This document shows positions 42,668-51,663 of a DNA stretch of 64,000 nt, piece by piece. This DNA is from Pseudoxanthomonas sp. PXM01 (GTDB lineage: Bacteria; Pseudomonadota; Gammaproteobacteria; Xanthomonadales; Xanthomonadaceae), in the NCBI RefSeq assembly GCF_014851815.1, contig NZ_JACVAJ010000003.1, forward strand, positions 458,501-522,500, given 5' to 3'. Within the stretch, counting starts at the first letter, position 1; the number at the start of each line of letters is the position of its first letter. The position numbers and the translations under genes are program-made. The notes beneath the pieces were generated by a model, which saw only the letters and a list, made by a program, of their open reading frames with translations, had not been told where the DNA came from and did no database searches.

Positions 42668-43234
42668 GTGCACCCAGACTTCAATCTCCCGCTGACGCGT
42701 GGCCGGATCAGCGGACGTACGTCGAGCATCACGGCTGCCTTCTTCCAGGCGATCACGCCTGCCGTGCCACCGACGGACGACGAGGTGGACGAAGCGCTCG
42801 CGATCCTTGGCATGTCGCCGGGGTTGTGCCGCTGCGCATACTGTGGTGATGCCAAGACCGAATGGGATCATTTCCGGCCGACGGTGCTGAACAGACAGCC
42901 GACCGGTTACATCACGGAAATTGCCAATCTCGTTCCTTCCTGCGGCAAGTGCAATCAGTCCAAGGGCAACAAGCACTGGAGGACATGGATGCTCGGCGCC
43001 GCCGTACGGTCGCCATCGCGCCGCGGAATAGTGGACCTCGATGTACGGATTTCGAGACTCCAGGCCTTTGAAGGCTGGCGCACACCCACCAAGATCGACT
43101 ACGCGGACTTGCTTGGGAGGGAACAATGGGCGCTTTACCTGCGCCACTTGGAAACTACGGTGACCCATTTGGCGAACGCGCAAGCTCTCGCTTCCGGATT
43201 CCTGTCGCTCGCCAGCCAAGCAGTACGGCGCTAA
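42668..43234 (+). CDS. HNH endonuclease-family protein
   Basis: A 188-residue protein with a compact HNH/Zn core: CAYCGD, WDHFRPTV, and SCGKCNQSKGNKHW (Cys-x-x-Cys pair, central His, then Cys-x-x-Cys plus Asn). Base composition is a little below that of its neighbours. It opens with GTG three bases after the glnB stop and occupies the space between glnB and a terminator hairpin (43263-43283). Such stand-alone HNH proteins are often phage- or defence-related, but no partner gene is visible. The start could also be further in (ATG 42812). Confidence 0.75.
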   Translation: MHPDFNLPLTRGRISGRTSSITAAFFQAITPAVPPTDDEVDEALAILGMSPGLCRCAYCGDAKTEWDHFRPTVLNRQPTGYITEIANLVPSCGKCNQSKGNKHWRTWMLGAAVRSPSRRGIVDLDVRISRLQAFEGWRTPTKIDYADLLGREQWALYLRHLETTVTHLANAQALASGFLSLASQAVRR

Positions 43235-43262
43235 AGCCGCCCGTGTGATCGACAGAATGAAA

Positions 43263-43283
43263 AAGCCCCGCAATGCGGGGCTT
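43263..43283. terminator. bidirectional intrinsic terminator
   Basis: Stem AAGCCCCGC (43263-43271), loop AAT, stem GCGGGGCTT (43275-43283), with A residues before and T residues after. It lies between the HNH gene and the convergent speE gene. It is closely similar in its core to the maeB terminator at 4817-4852. Confidence 0.85.
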
Positions 43284-43306
43284 CTTCAGCTCGGATCACA
43301 GCGTGC

Positions 43307-44164
43307 TTATTCGCCCAGTGCCTTTGCCACGAATGGCGGTGCCACCAGCACGCCCGTATGCAGGTGCGCGGTGTAGTACAGCGTGTCGAACGGCTTGGCC
43401 GCGGCGTCTGCCTGGCGGAACGCGAAGTCGGCGCCCGCCGCCTTGCTGGCGATGGTCACGCTCCACCAGCCGGTCGGATAGCACGGCTGCGGGAACGGCA
43501 GCGTCTTGAACGACTGGAAGCCGGCCTTGCCCATCTCCGCGCGCATGTCCTTGATCAGGTCCAGCAGCGCCAGCGGCGACTCGGACTGCTGCACCAGCAG
43601 GCCGTCCGGCTTCAGCGCGCGGTAGCAGCTCTCGAAGAACGCCTTGTTGAACAGGCCTTCCGCCGGACCGACCGGATCGGTCGAGTCGACGATGACCACG
43701 TCCACGCTGCCCGGCTCGCAGTTCGCCATGTAGGCGACGCCGTCGTCGAACAGCAGCTCGGCGCGCGGATCGCCGTTCGACTCGCACAGCTCGGGGAAGT
43801 ACTTCTCCGCCATGCGGGTGACCTGCTCGTCGATGTCACACTGCGTGGCCTTCTCCAGGCCCGGGTGCTTGAGCACCTCACGCAGCGTGCCGCAGTCGCC
43901 ACCGCCGATGATCACCACGCGCTTCGGCGCGGCGTGGGTGAACAGCACCGGGTGGCTGATCATCTCGTGGTAGAAGAAGTTGTCGCGCGTGGTCAGCATC
44001 ATCGCGCCGTCGATCACCATCAGCTTGCCCCAGTCGGTGCTGTCGTAGATCTCGATCTTCTGGAACGGCGACTGCACCTCGTCCAGCTTGCCGGTGGTGC
44101 GGAAGCCGATGGCCGAGCCGGTGTGCGAGAAGTGTTCGATGAACCAGGTGTCGTTGGCGGTCAT
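43307..44164 (-). CDS. speE: spermidine synthase
   Basis: Transfers aminopropyl from decarboxylated S-adenosylmethionine to putrescine; 285 residues. Landmarks are the GGGDCGTLREVLKHP Rossmann motif, CDIDEQVTRMAEKYFP, VVIVDSTDPVGPAEGLFN (catalytic Asp in the gate-keeping loop) and QQSESPLA. Start 44164 opens MTANDTWFIEHF, close to the standard family N terminus. It is divergent from speA, with a 247-base region of inverted repeats between the two. Confidence 0.94.
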   Translation of the reverse strand: MTANDTWFIEHFSHTGSAIGFRTTGKLDEVQSPFQKIEIYDSTDWGKLMVIDGAMMLTTRDNFFYHEMISHPVLFTHAAPKRVVIIGGGDCGTLREVLKHPGLEKATQCDIDEQVTRMAEKYFPELCESNGDPRAELLFDDGVAYMANCEPGSVDVVIVDSTDPVGPAEGLFNKAFFESCYRALKPDGLLVQQSESPLALLDLIKDMRAEMGKAGFQSFKTLPFPQPCYPTGWWSVTIASKAAGADFAFRQADAAAKPFDTLYYTAHLHTGVLVAPPFVAKALGE

Positions 44165-44201
44165 GGGGCGATGTCCTGCGGATGGAGGATGGAGTCTGTT
44201 C

Positions 44202-44324
44202 CCTTCTCCCGTCGGGAGAAGGTGGCGCGTAGCGCCGGATGAGGGTGCGGTGAGTGCAGCGATGTCCGCGTGATCGGGACTTCGCCGAACCCTCACCCCA
44301 ACCCCTCTCCCGACGGGAGAGGGG
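44202..44324. repeat. composite inverted-repeat element between speE and speA
   Basis: Three hairpins: CCTTCTCCC/GGGAGAAGG (44202-44210 with 44214-44222), GGCGC/GCGCC (44224-44228 with 44232-44236), and CCCCTCTCCC/GGGAGAGGGG (44302-44311 with 44315-44324). In addition TGAGGGT (about 44240) pairs with ACCCTCA (about 44290), so the whole block can fold on itself. The CCCTTCTCCCGTCGGGAGAAGG unit is a known scattered intergenic repeat of Xanthomonadaceae. Confidence 0.72.
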
Positions 44325-44411
44325 CTTGAGCGCGGGGGCGCATTGTAACGGACCCATGTGACCGCAGCCTGTAGAATGCGCCTCCGTTCGCCACCCCACT
44401 GGAAAACCGCC

Positions 44412-46301
44412 ATGTCCTGGTCCACCGACCACGCCCGCAAGACCTACTCCGTCCCGCACTGGGCCGAAGGGTATTTCGACGTGGACGCCGCCGGCCGCAT
44501 CGTGGTGTCGCCCAAGGGCGTACAGGGGCCGGTGATCCCGTTGCCCGAGGTGGTCGACGCCGCGCGCGCGCAGGGCGCGCAGCTGCCGCTGCTGGTGCGT
44601 TTCCCCGACATCCTCGGCGACCGCCTGGGCAAGTTGCAGGCGGCGTTCGCGCAGGCACAGGCCGACTGGGAGTACAAGGGCGGCTACACCGCGGTGTATC
44701 CGATCAAGGTCAACCAGCATCGCGGCGTCGCCGGCACGCTGGCGTCGCATGCGGGTGAGGGCTTCGGTCTGGAAGCGGGCAGCAAGCCCGAGCTGATGGC
44801 CGTGCTGGCGCTGTCGCGCCCGGGCGGGCTGATCGTCTGCAACGGCTACAAGGACCGGGAATACATCCGTTTGGCGCTGATCGGCCGCAAGCTGGGCCTG
44901 CAGACCTTCATCGTCATCGAGAAGCCGTCCGAGCTGGCGCTGGTCATCGAGGAGTCGCGCGCGCTGGGCGTCAAGCCCGGTCTCGGCGTGCGCATGCGCC
45001 TGGCCACGCTGGGCGCGGGTAAGTGGCAGAACAGCGGTGGCGACAAGGCCAAGTTCGGCCTTTCCCCGCGCCAGGTGCTGGACCTGTGGAAGCAGCTGCG
45101 CGACGCCGGGCTGCAGGACACGCTGGGCCTGCTGCACTTCCACATGGGTTCGCAGATCAGCAACGTGCGCGACATCGCCAACGGCATGCGCGAGGCGACG
45201 CGCTATTTCGTCGAGTTGTCGAAGCTTGGCGCGACCATCAGCCACGTCGATGTCGGCGGTGGCCTGGGCATCGATTACGAAGGCACGCGGTCGCGCAGCT
45301 ACTGCTCGATCAACTACGGCATCGGCCAGTACGCTAGCAACATCGTGCAGCCGCTGGCCGAAGCCTGCGAACAGCATGGCTTGAACCCGCCGCGCATCGT
45401 TACCGAATGCGGCCGCGCGATGACTGCGCACCACGCCGTGCTGGTGGTCAACGTGTCGGAAGTCGAGCAGGCGCCGGAAGGCCGCGTGCCGCCCGCGCAC
45501 GACGACGAACCGGCGGTGATCCGCCACCTGCGCGAGATCCACGGCGAACTCGACACGCGGCCGGCCGTCGAGCTCTTCCACGAGGCGCAGCACCACCACA
45601 GCGAAGGCCTGTCGCTGTACGCGCTGGGCCAGATCGACCTGGTGCATCGCGCGCGCATCGACGACCTGTTCTACGCCATCGCGCATGCCGTGCGTGGCCG
45701 CCTGAGCAGCGAGGAGCGCAGCCATCGCGACCTGCTGGACGAGCTGAACGAGCGCCTGGTTGACAAGTATTTTGTCAATTTCAGCGTGTTCGAATCGATC
45801 CCCGACGTGTGGGCGATCGACCAGGTGTTCCCGATCGTGCCGATCGAGCGCCTGGACGAAGCGCCGCAGCGTCGCGGCATCATCGCGGACATGACCTGCG
45901 ATTCCGATGGCATGGTCAAGACCTACGTCGAGAACGAGGGCCTGGACTCCTCGTTGCCGCTGCATGCGATGAAGCCCGGCGAGAGCTATCGCCTCGGCAT
46001 CTTCCTGGTCGGTGCGTACCAGGAAATCCTCGGCGACATCCACAACCTGTTCGGTGATACCGACGCGGTGGAAGTCAGTGCCGATGCGGGCACCGGTTAT
46101 CTGCTCACGCAGCAGCGCCGTGGCGACACCACCGATGTGATGCTCGATTACGTGGGTTACAGGCTGGACGACCTGCGCGCGGTGTACCAGCAGCGCGTGG
46201 ACGAAGCCGGCCTGTCGGCGGACGAATCGCAGCGCCTGGCCGATGCCCTTGAGGCCGGACTGACCGGCTACACCTACCTGTCGGATGAGCCGCTGGGCTG
46301 A
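44412..46301 (+). CDS. speA: biosynthetic arginine decarboxylase
   Basis: Decarboxylates arginine to agmatine using PLP, first step of putrescine synthesis; 629 residues. The PLP lysine region is AVYPIKVNQHRGV. Further landmarks are the HMGSQISNVRD turn, DVGGGLGIDYEG, ECGRAMTAHHAVLV and NFSVFESIPDVWAIDQVFP. A TAGAAT -10-like hexamer lies at 44372. Near its end is an unusual AT-rich palindrome (45760-45778) encoding VDKYFVN with codons that are rare for this gene. Confidence 0.96.
   Translation: MSWSTDHARKTYSVPHWAEGYFDVDAAGRIVVSPKGVQGPVIPLPEVVDAARAQGAQLPLLVRFPDILGDRLGKLQAAFAQAQADWEYKGGYTAVYPIKVNQHRGVAGTLASHAGEGFGLEAGSKPELMAVLALSRPGGLIVCNGYKDREYIRLALIGRKLGLQTFIVIEKPSELALVIEESRALGVKPGLGVRMRLATLGAGKWQNSGGDKAKFGLSPRQVLDLWKQLRDAGLQDTLGLLHFHMGSQISNVRDIANGMREATRYFVELSKLGATISHVDVGGGLGIDYEGTRSRSYCSINYGIGQYASNIVQPLAEACEQHGLNPPRIVTECGRAMTAHHAVLVVNVSEVEQAPEGRVPPAHDDEPAVIRHLREIHGELDTRPAVELFHEAQHHHSEGLSLYALGQIDLVHRARIDDLFYAIAHAVRGRLSSEERSHRDLLDELNERLVDKYFVNFSVFESIPDVWAIDQVFPIVPIERLDEAPQRRGIIADMTCDSDGMVKTYVENEGLDSSLPLHAMKPGESYRLGIFLVGAYQEILGDIHNLFGDTDAVEVSADAGTGYLLTQQRRGDTTDVMLDYVGYRLDDLRAVYQQRVDEAGLSADESQRLADALEAGLTGYTYLSDEPLG
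45760..45778. other. AT-rich palindrome inside speA
   Basis: TTGACAA-GTATT-TTGTCAA, seven-base arms, encoding part of VDKYFVN with codons TAT TTT GTC AAT that contrast with the GC-ending codons of the rest of speA. Its half-sites equal those at the ends of the palindrome between the LysR gene and aceB (33911-33931), but the spacer is two bases shorter. Confidence 0.4.
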
Positions 46302-46444
46302 ATCCTGCACGTCGCCTTGACGGCGTTGGATGCAGTCTCTGTCGGCTTGTCATGGTGTTGGCGCGATGATAGACAGGCAGCGAGCGGCATCGCCTGCGAA
46401 ATGGCGAGCGCGACTACATGCATGAAGCAACCAGGGAGTCAGGG

Positions 46445-47092
46445 ATGAGCAGAACGATCAGGCGCGTGTCGTGGTGGAGTGTCGTGGCTTGCGTGATGGT
46501 GGCATGGCCCGCCGCGGCGCAGCTCAGGACGTCCCCCAAGGTGGATACGCGGCCACAGGTGGAAGAAGTACAGCCGCAGATCGCCTTCGACAAGGCGCAG
46601 GCGGTGGCGGCGCTGGACAAGGGCAATGCCAGCATCACGGGCGTCGCATGCTCGTACCACGACGGCTACGTCTATCTGGCCGACAACACACAGGTGATGC
46701 TGTTCCCGGCGACGCCCTATCTCGACGAGTGGGTCAGGCTCCGCAAGAAGGATCAGCGGAACCGCGTGGTCACGATGTCGGACGATGCGTACGCCACGCG
46801 GGTCGAAACGGAAACCGACGCGAAGGGCAATTTCCGGTTCCAGGAAATGCAGCCGGGGCGCTACTACCTGTTCATGCAGTTCGCCTTCAACCAGGCGATG
46901 TCGCGGGATGTCTATGCGGGCACCAGCAATACAGGATACGGCGCGGTGAACCACTACCAGCGCCAGGATTACACCGTGGCGCGCAACGACGAGATGATCA
47001 AGGATGTCGAGATCAAGCCGGGCGACACGACCGTGAAGACGGCGCTGACCCGCGGTGGCCGGCTGGCGGCGAAGCTGCTGCCCTGCAAGTAG
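46445..47092 (+). CDS. exported protein with carboxypeptidase-regulatory-like features, unknown function
   Basis: A 215-residue protein with signal MSRTIRRVSWWSVVACVMVAW..., ending in AAA-Q. The mature region has a GNASITGVACSYHDGYVYLADN strand pattern and a TDAKGNFRFQEMQPGRYYLF segment that is typical of transthyretin-like/carboxypeptidase-regulatory beta-sandwich domains. No catalytic residues are evident. It is preceded by an AGGGAG site and ends 7 bases from the convergent SDR gene. Confidence 0.65.
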   Translation: MSRTIRRVSWWSVVACVMVAWPAAAQLRTSPKVDTRPQVEEVQPQIAFDKAQAVAALDKGNASITGVACSYHDGYVYLADNTQVMLFPATPYLDEWVRLRKKDQRNRVVTMSDDAYATRVETETDAKGNFRFQEMQPGRYYLFMQFAFNQAMSRDVYAGTSNTGYGAVNHYQRQDYTVARNDEMIKDVEIKPGDTTVKTALTRGGRLAAKLLPCK

Positions 47093-47099
47093 GACAGCG

Positions 47100-47855
47100 T
47101 CAGGTCGCTTCGCGTGCGACCTGGAAGCCTGCGAACGACTGCGTCACCGGCATGATCTCCAGCCGGTTAACGTTGAGGTGCGGCGGCAGCGTCGCGACGT
47201 AGAAGATCGACTCGGCGATGTCGTCGGCCGTCATCGGGTTCGCGCCGGTGTAAAGCTTGTCGGACGCCGCCTGGTCGCCATGCGTGCGCACGAGGGTGAA
47301 CTCGGTTTCCGCCATGCCCGGCTCGATCGTCGTCACGCGCACGCCGGTGCCGTGCAGGTCGCTGCGCAGGCCCAGCGAGAACTGGCTGACAAACGCCTTG
47401 CTGCCGCCGTAGGCATTGCCGCCCGGGTACGGATACACGCCCGCGACCGAGCTGATGTTGATGATGGCGCCCTTGCGTTCGACCAGCGTCGGCAGCAGCC
47501 GGTGCGTCAGCGTGACCAGTGCGGTGATGTTGGTGTCGATCATCGTGCGCCAGTCCGACAGCAACGCCGTCTGCGCGGGCAGCGTGCCCTGGGCCAGGCC
47601 GGCGTTGTTCACCAGCAGATCGATGTCGCGGAAGCCCTCGGGCAGCGCCTCAAGGGCAGCGTCCATGGCGGCCTCGTCGCGGATGTCGAAGGCGGCGGCA
47701 TGCATCTTGTCGGCACCGACGTCATCCACCAGCGCCTGCAGGCGCTCCACGCGGCGTCCGGTGGCGACCACGCGCCAGCCCGCGGCTGCGAAACGACGGA
47801 CAGCAGCGGCGCCGAAGCCTGACGTGGCGCCGGTGATGAGAGCAGTACGAGTCAT
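47100..47855 (-). CDS. short-chain dehydrogenase/reductase (YdfG-like)
   Basis: A 251-residue classical SDR. Nucleotide motif GATSGFGAAAVRRF; active-site Ser and the YxxxK pair in SSVAGVYPYPGGNAYGGSKAF. The RRVERLQAL segment after the second beta strand suggests NADP(H) preference. Characterised relatives (YdfG) oxidise L-allo-threonine or serine-like 3-hydroxy acids, but the substrate here is not certain. The downstream end of its operon is unclear; the gene upstream encodes a small membrane protein 21 bases away. Confidence 0.88.
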   Translation of the reverse strand: MTRTALITGATSGFGAAAVRRFAAAGWRVVATGRRVERLQALVDDVGADKMHAAAFDIRDEAAMDAALEALPEGFRDIDLLVNNAGLAQGTLPAQTALLSDWRTMIDTNITALVTLTHRLLPTLVERKGAIINISSVAGVYPYPGGNAYGGSKAFVSQFSLGLRSDLHGTGVRVTTIEPGMAETEFTLVRTHGDQAASDKLYTGANPMTADDIAESIFYVATLPPHLNVNRLEIMPVTQSFAGFQVAREAT

Positions 47856-47876
47856 GGCGTTTCCAGCAAGGGGGAA

Positions 47877-48308
47877 TCAGGATGCTGGCGCGCTGCGAGC
47901 CCGGCGCTGGGCGCGCCAACGTGCGCCGGCGAGGGTACCCAAGGTCGCTGCGGCGACCGAGAGCAGCATGTTCAACGCGTTGCCACGCAGCACTTGGCTT
48001 AGGGGCGAGGCGCCGTCGGGTTGAAGTCCGCCGACTCCCGCCAGCATCACCAGCGTACTGGTCCACAACGCAACGCTCAGGCCTACCGCGATGATGACGA
48101 ACCGGTGCCCGGCCAGCGCGCCACCCAGCGCCATGCAGCCGGCGGTAATGAGATAGCTCATGGGCGCCAGGTAGCCCATCCCCGTCGGAACGCCACGGCG
48201 CCAAGCTTCCGGCAGCAGGCTGCTCAGCGTGGCGCCCAGCAACAGGGCGAACAGCGCCAGCAGTGTCGCCAGCAGTAGCCGCTGCCAGGAAGGACGCGGC
48301 GCCGTCAC
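47877..48308 (-). CDS. small integral membrane protein, unknown function
   Basis: A 143-residue protein with four predicted helices (LLLATLLALFALLLGATL, YLITAGCMALGGALAG, FVIIAVGLSVALWTSTLVML, ALNMLLSVAAATLGTLAG) and basic ends. No recognised family. It starts with GTG, four bases overlapping the stop of the SPOR-domain gene (GTGA), so it is probably cotranslated with that gene. Confidence 0.65.
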   Translation of the reverse strand: MTAPRPSWQRLLLATLLALFALLLGATLSSLLPEAWRRGVPTGMGYLAPMSYLITAGCMALGGALAGHRFVIIAVGLSVALWTSTLVMLAGVGGLQPDGASPLSQVLRGNALNMLLSVAAATLGTLAGARWRAQRRARSAPAS

Positions 48309-49090
48309 TGCGCTTTCACCGCCATCGCGGGCAGGCCGCCGCTGGCGAGCTTCTGCTTCGCTTCGGCCAGTTCGCTGGCGGTGCCATAGGGCCCCATGCG
48401 GACGCGGTACACGGTCTTGCCGTTGATCTGCGCGGATTCCACGCGGGCGCTGAGGCCGAGCATGGCGATCTTGGCCTTGGTGGCCTCGGCGTCGCCGGAG
48501 GCGCCGAAGGCACCGGCCTGCAGGATGTAGCGGGCCCCTGTGTCGGCGCTGGCCACGGTCGTGGCGGCCCGGGGCGGCGGCGGTGCATCCGCCGGCCGCG
48601 GCGTTTCCGGCGTACGCGGGGCTGGCGATTCATCGATGGGCGCGGGCTGCGCCGCGGGCCCGGTCGTGGCAGGCGTGGCGGCGGCGATCGGCGACTGGCC
48701 ATTCAGCGCGGCACGGGCCTTGCGGGCTTCCTCCTCGCGCGCGCTGGCGGCGAGTTCCGCATCGGACATCTGCACTTCCTTGCCCGGCAGCAGCGTATAG
48801 AAATCGTACTGCGTCTCCTTCGGCGCGCCTGCATCGGTCGAAGGCGTGGCCGGCGCATCGGCCGGTGCATCCGGCACCACCGCATCGACATCGGCGCTGT
48901 CGATCGGTGCAGGCTGGGCATCCGGGTTCGGCTGCGGACGGAAGAAGCCGTCGCCGTCCTTCTTGCCGAGGCCGGGCACGATGAAATACACCGCCAGGCC
49001 GATCAGCAAGCCGAGGATCAGCCACACCCAGGGTGGGGTGGCATGGCCGGAATTGCGGGTGGCCTGGTTCTTGCCGCGCCTTGCTGCCAT
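48305..49090 (-). CDS. SPOR-domain membrane protein, possible FtsN-like division protein
   Basis: A 261-residue bitopic protein: short basic cytoplasmic N terminus, one helix (WVWLILGLLIGLAVYFIV), a Pro/Ala-rich periplasmic linker and a C-terminal SPOR domain (YILQAGAFGASGDAEATKAKI... VYRVRMGPYGTASELAEAKQKL). SPOR domains bind denuded peptidoglycan at the septum. Location directly downstream of argS, 14 bases away, mirrors the FtsN gene position of Pseudomonas, so an FtsN role is plausible; E-type early motifs of FtsN are not clear in the linker. Confidence 0.85.
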   Translation of the reverse strand: MAARRGKNQATRNSGHATPPWVWLILGLLIGLAVYFIVPGLGKKDGDGFFRPQPNPDAQPAPIDSADVDAVVPDAPADAPATPSTDAGAPKETQYDFYTLLPGKEVQMSDAELAASAREEEARKARAALNGQSPIAAATPATTGPAAQPAPIDESPAPRTPETPRPADAPPPPRAATTVASADTGARYILQAGAFGASGDAEATKAKIAMLGLSARVESAQINGKTVYRVRMGPYGTASELAEAKQKLASGGLPAMAVKAQ

Positions 49091-49104
49091 CTACTGCTCT
49101 CCGC

Positions 49105-50793
49105 TCACATCTTCTCGGGCGCGCTGACGCCCAACAGGTCCAGTCCATTCGCCAGCGCCTGGCGGACCGCCAAGGCCAGCGCCAGTCGCGCATCGCGCGC
49201 CGCCGCGTCGTCGATCAACACCGGCGTGCCGGCGTACCACGTATGGAAAGCATAGGCCAACTCGCGCAGGTATTGCGCCACGACGTGCGGCTCCAGCGAC
49301 TCGCCTGCGGCTTCCACGACTTCCGGATAGCGCGACAGTTCCGCCATCAGCTGCAGCGAGGTGTCGTCGTCCAGGCGCGCCAGGTTCGCCAGGCCGTTGG
49401 CCTGATCGTAGGCGTAGCCCTTCTCGCCGGCCTGGCGCAGCAGGCTGCAGACGCGGGCGTGCGCGTACTGCACGTAGAACACCGGGTTGTCGTTGCTCTG
49501 CTGGCGGGCGAGATCGATGTCGAACGTCAGCTGCGAATCCGGCTTGCGCGCGATCAGGAACCACCGCGTCGCGTCGGCGCTGGTTTCCTCCACCAGGTCG
49601 CGCAGGGTGAAGTAGCTGCCGGCGCGCTTGGAGAGTTTCACTTCCTCGCCGCCGCGCATCACGGTGACCATCTGGTGCAGCACGTATTCGGGGTAGCCCT
49701 GCGGGATGCCCTCGCCCAGCGCCTGCAGGCCGGCTTTCACGCGCGCCAGCGAGCCATGATGGTCGGCGCCGAGTTCGGTGATGGCGCGCTCGTAGCCACG
49801 CTGCCACTTGCTGAGGTGATAGGCGACGTCCGGCACGAAGTAGGTGTAGCTGCCGTCGGACTTGCGCATCACGCGGTCCTTGTCATCGCCGAAGTCGGTG
49901 GACTTCAGCCACAGCGCGCCGCCTTCCTCGTAGGTGTGGCCGGAGGCGACCAGCTTGCGCACGGTTTCCTCGACCTTCGCGTCGGCGTACAGCGAGCTCT
50001 CCAGGAAGTAGCGGTCGAACGAGACGCCGAACGCGGCCAGGTCGAGGTTCTGCTCGCGGCGCAGATAGGCCACAGCGAAGCGGCGGATGGCGTCGAGGTC
50101 CTGCGGATCCTTTTCGCCGATCACCACGTGGCCCTCGACCTCGACCGAATCGCCGTTGAGGTAGGCCTGGGCCACGTCGGCGATGTAGTCGCCGCGATAG
50201 CCGCCCTCAGGCCAGCCTTCGCTGTCCGGCGTCAGGCCGAGTGCGCGTGCCTGCGTGGACCTGGCCAGGTTGTCGATCTGCACGCCGGCATCGTTGTAAT
50301 AGAACTCGCGCTTCGCGTTCCAGCCGTTGGCGGCCAGCACGCGCGCGATGCAGTCACCGATGGCGCCGGCGCGGCCGTGGCCGACATGCAGCGGACCGGT
50401 CGGGTTGGCCGACACGTACTCGACACCAACGGTGCGGCCCTGGCCGCTGTCGTTGCGGCCGTATGCGTCGCCCTGCGCCAGCGCCGCCGCTACTTCGCGC
50501 TGGTAGGCGCCGGGACTGAGATGGAAGTTGATGAAGCCGGGACCGGCGATCTCGACCTTCGCCACATCGTCGCTGGCCGGCAGGGCCGCGACCAGCGCCG
50601 TGGCGATGGCGCGCGGATTGCTGCGCGCGGCCTTGGCCAGCTGCATGGCGGCATTGGTGGCGAAGTCGCCGTGCTCGCGGGTCTTGGGCCGCTCCACCAC
50701 GAAATCGGGCGTGGCGGTGTCGGCCGGCAGCGTGCCGGCGGAGCGCAGGGCGTCGATGCCCTGGGCGATCAAGGCGCGGAGGGAAGCTTTCAC
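49105..50793 (-). CDS. argS: arginyl-tRNA synthetase
   Basis: Charges tRNA-Arg; 562 residues, class I synthetase. HIGH motif: [18 protein letters not shown]-like loop: [12 protein letters not shown]. The N-terminal Add-1 domain and the C-terminal DALR anticodon-binding domain (for example [16 protein letters not shown]) are both recognisable. Start codon is GTG 50793 with no strong ribosome site. SPOR gene follows 14 bases later, and radC lies upstream on the same strand 99 bases away. Confidence 0.96.
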   Translation of the reverse strand: MKASLRALIAQGIDALRSAGTLPADTATPDFVVERPKTREHGDFATNAAMQLAKAARSNPRAIATALVAALPASDDVAKVEIAGPGFINFHLSPGAYQREVAAALAQGDAYGRNDSGQGRTVGVEYVSANPTGPLHVGHGRAGAIGDCIARVLAANGWNAKREFYYNDAGVQIDNLARSTQARALGLTPDSEGWPEGGYRGDYIADVAQAYLNGDSVEVEGHVVIGEKDPQDLDAIRRFAVAYLRREQNLDLAAFGVSFDRYFLESSLYADAKVEETVRKLVASGHTYEEGGALWLKSTDFGDDKDRVMRKSDGSYTYFVPDVAYHLSKWQRGYERAITELGADHHGSLARVKAGLQALGEGIPQGYPEYVLHQMVTVMRGGEEVKLSKRAGSYFTLRDLVEETSADATRWFLIARKPDSQLTFDIDLARQQSNDNPVFYVQYAHARVCSLLRQAGEKGYAYDQANGLANLARLDDDTSLQLMAELSRYPEVVEAAGESLEPHVVAQYLRELAYAFHTWYAGTPVLIDDAAARDARLALALAVRQALANGLDLLGVSAPEKM

Positions 50794-50892
50794 GGAGGAC
50801 CGTCGTGTTGCGTGGGAACCGCCTATTCTAGGTTTTCCCGGTCTCCGCGTGGGATCGGCGCGGTTCAGCGAGGCCCTTCCGGACCCCGTCGC

Positions 50893-51567
50893 TCAGACCC
50901 AGCCGCGCGCCGCCATCGATTGCGGTGGTCCGTCGCCGACGACGAAATGATCGAGCAGGCGTACATCCACCAGCGCCAGTGCCTGCTTCAGCCGTTGGGT
51001 CACCGCCCGGTCCGCGGCCGACGGCTCCGCACACCCGGACGGGTGATTGTGGCCCACGATCAGCGCCGTGGCGTTCAGGGCCAGCGCGCGCCGGGCCACT
51101 TCGCGTGGGTGCACCTCCGCGCTGTCCACGGAACCCTGGAACAGTTCCTCGAAGGCCAGCACGCGATGGCGGGTATCGAGGAACAGGGCGGCGAAGACTT
51201 CGTGGGGCCGTCCCCGCAGACGCTGGGCGAAGTAGCGGCCTGCCGCGTCCGGATCGCCGATGGCGTCGCCGCGTGCCAGCGAGGCGTGCAGCAGGCGGGT
51301 GCCGAGTTCCAGTGCTGCGCCGAGCGCGCAGGCCCGGGCTGGCCCCAGGCCGGGCAGGTCGATGAGCTGGGCCGGTGCGCGTTCGAGCAGGGCACACAGG
51401 GGGCCGTGGTGGGCGAGCAGCTCGCGGGCGGTGGCGACGGCATCCCGCCCGCGCAGGCCGGAGCCGAGGAAGATGGCCAGCAGCTCGGCGTCGCTGAGGC
51501 TGGCAGGCCCCCGGGCGAGCAGTTTCTCGCGGGGTCGTTCGTCGAGGGGCCAGTCGCGGATATGCAT
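50893..51567 (-). CDS. radC: RadC/YicR-family JAB-domain protein
   Basis: A 224-residue protein: an N-terminal helix-hairpin-helix (IDLPGLGPARACAL) and a C-terminal JAB/MPN metalloprotease-like domain with the metal motif VGHNHPSGCAEPSAAD. The old DNA-repair label for the family is not well supported. The start at 51567 (MHIRDWPLDERPREKLL) gives the family-typical N terminus; the longer frame adds twelve residues. It is divergent from coaBC. Confidence 0.92.
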   Translation of the reverse strand: MHIRDWPLDERPREKLLARGPASLSDAELLAIFLGSGLRGRDAVATARELLAHHGPLCALLERAPAQLIDLPGLGPARACALGAALELGTRLLHASLARGDAIGDPDAAGRYFAQRLRGRPHEVFAALFLDTRHRVLAFEELFQGSVDSAEVHPREVARRALALNATALIVGHNHPSGCAEPSAADRAVTQRLKQALALVDVRLLDHFVVGDGPPQSMAARGWV

Positions 51568-51663
51568 GACCCTATGGTCGGCCGCGACCGCCCGCACGTG
51601 CATCGGGCCTCACGGGGCGTTCGGGTAAGCTAATCGCCGGTATCGACGTAGGAATGGGCCGAC

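Noticed and set aside
43878..46310. 810-codon minus-strand frame opposite speA
   Set aside because: Shadow of speA running into speE in another frame; composition is artefactual.
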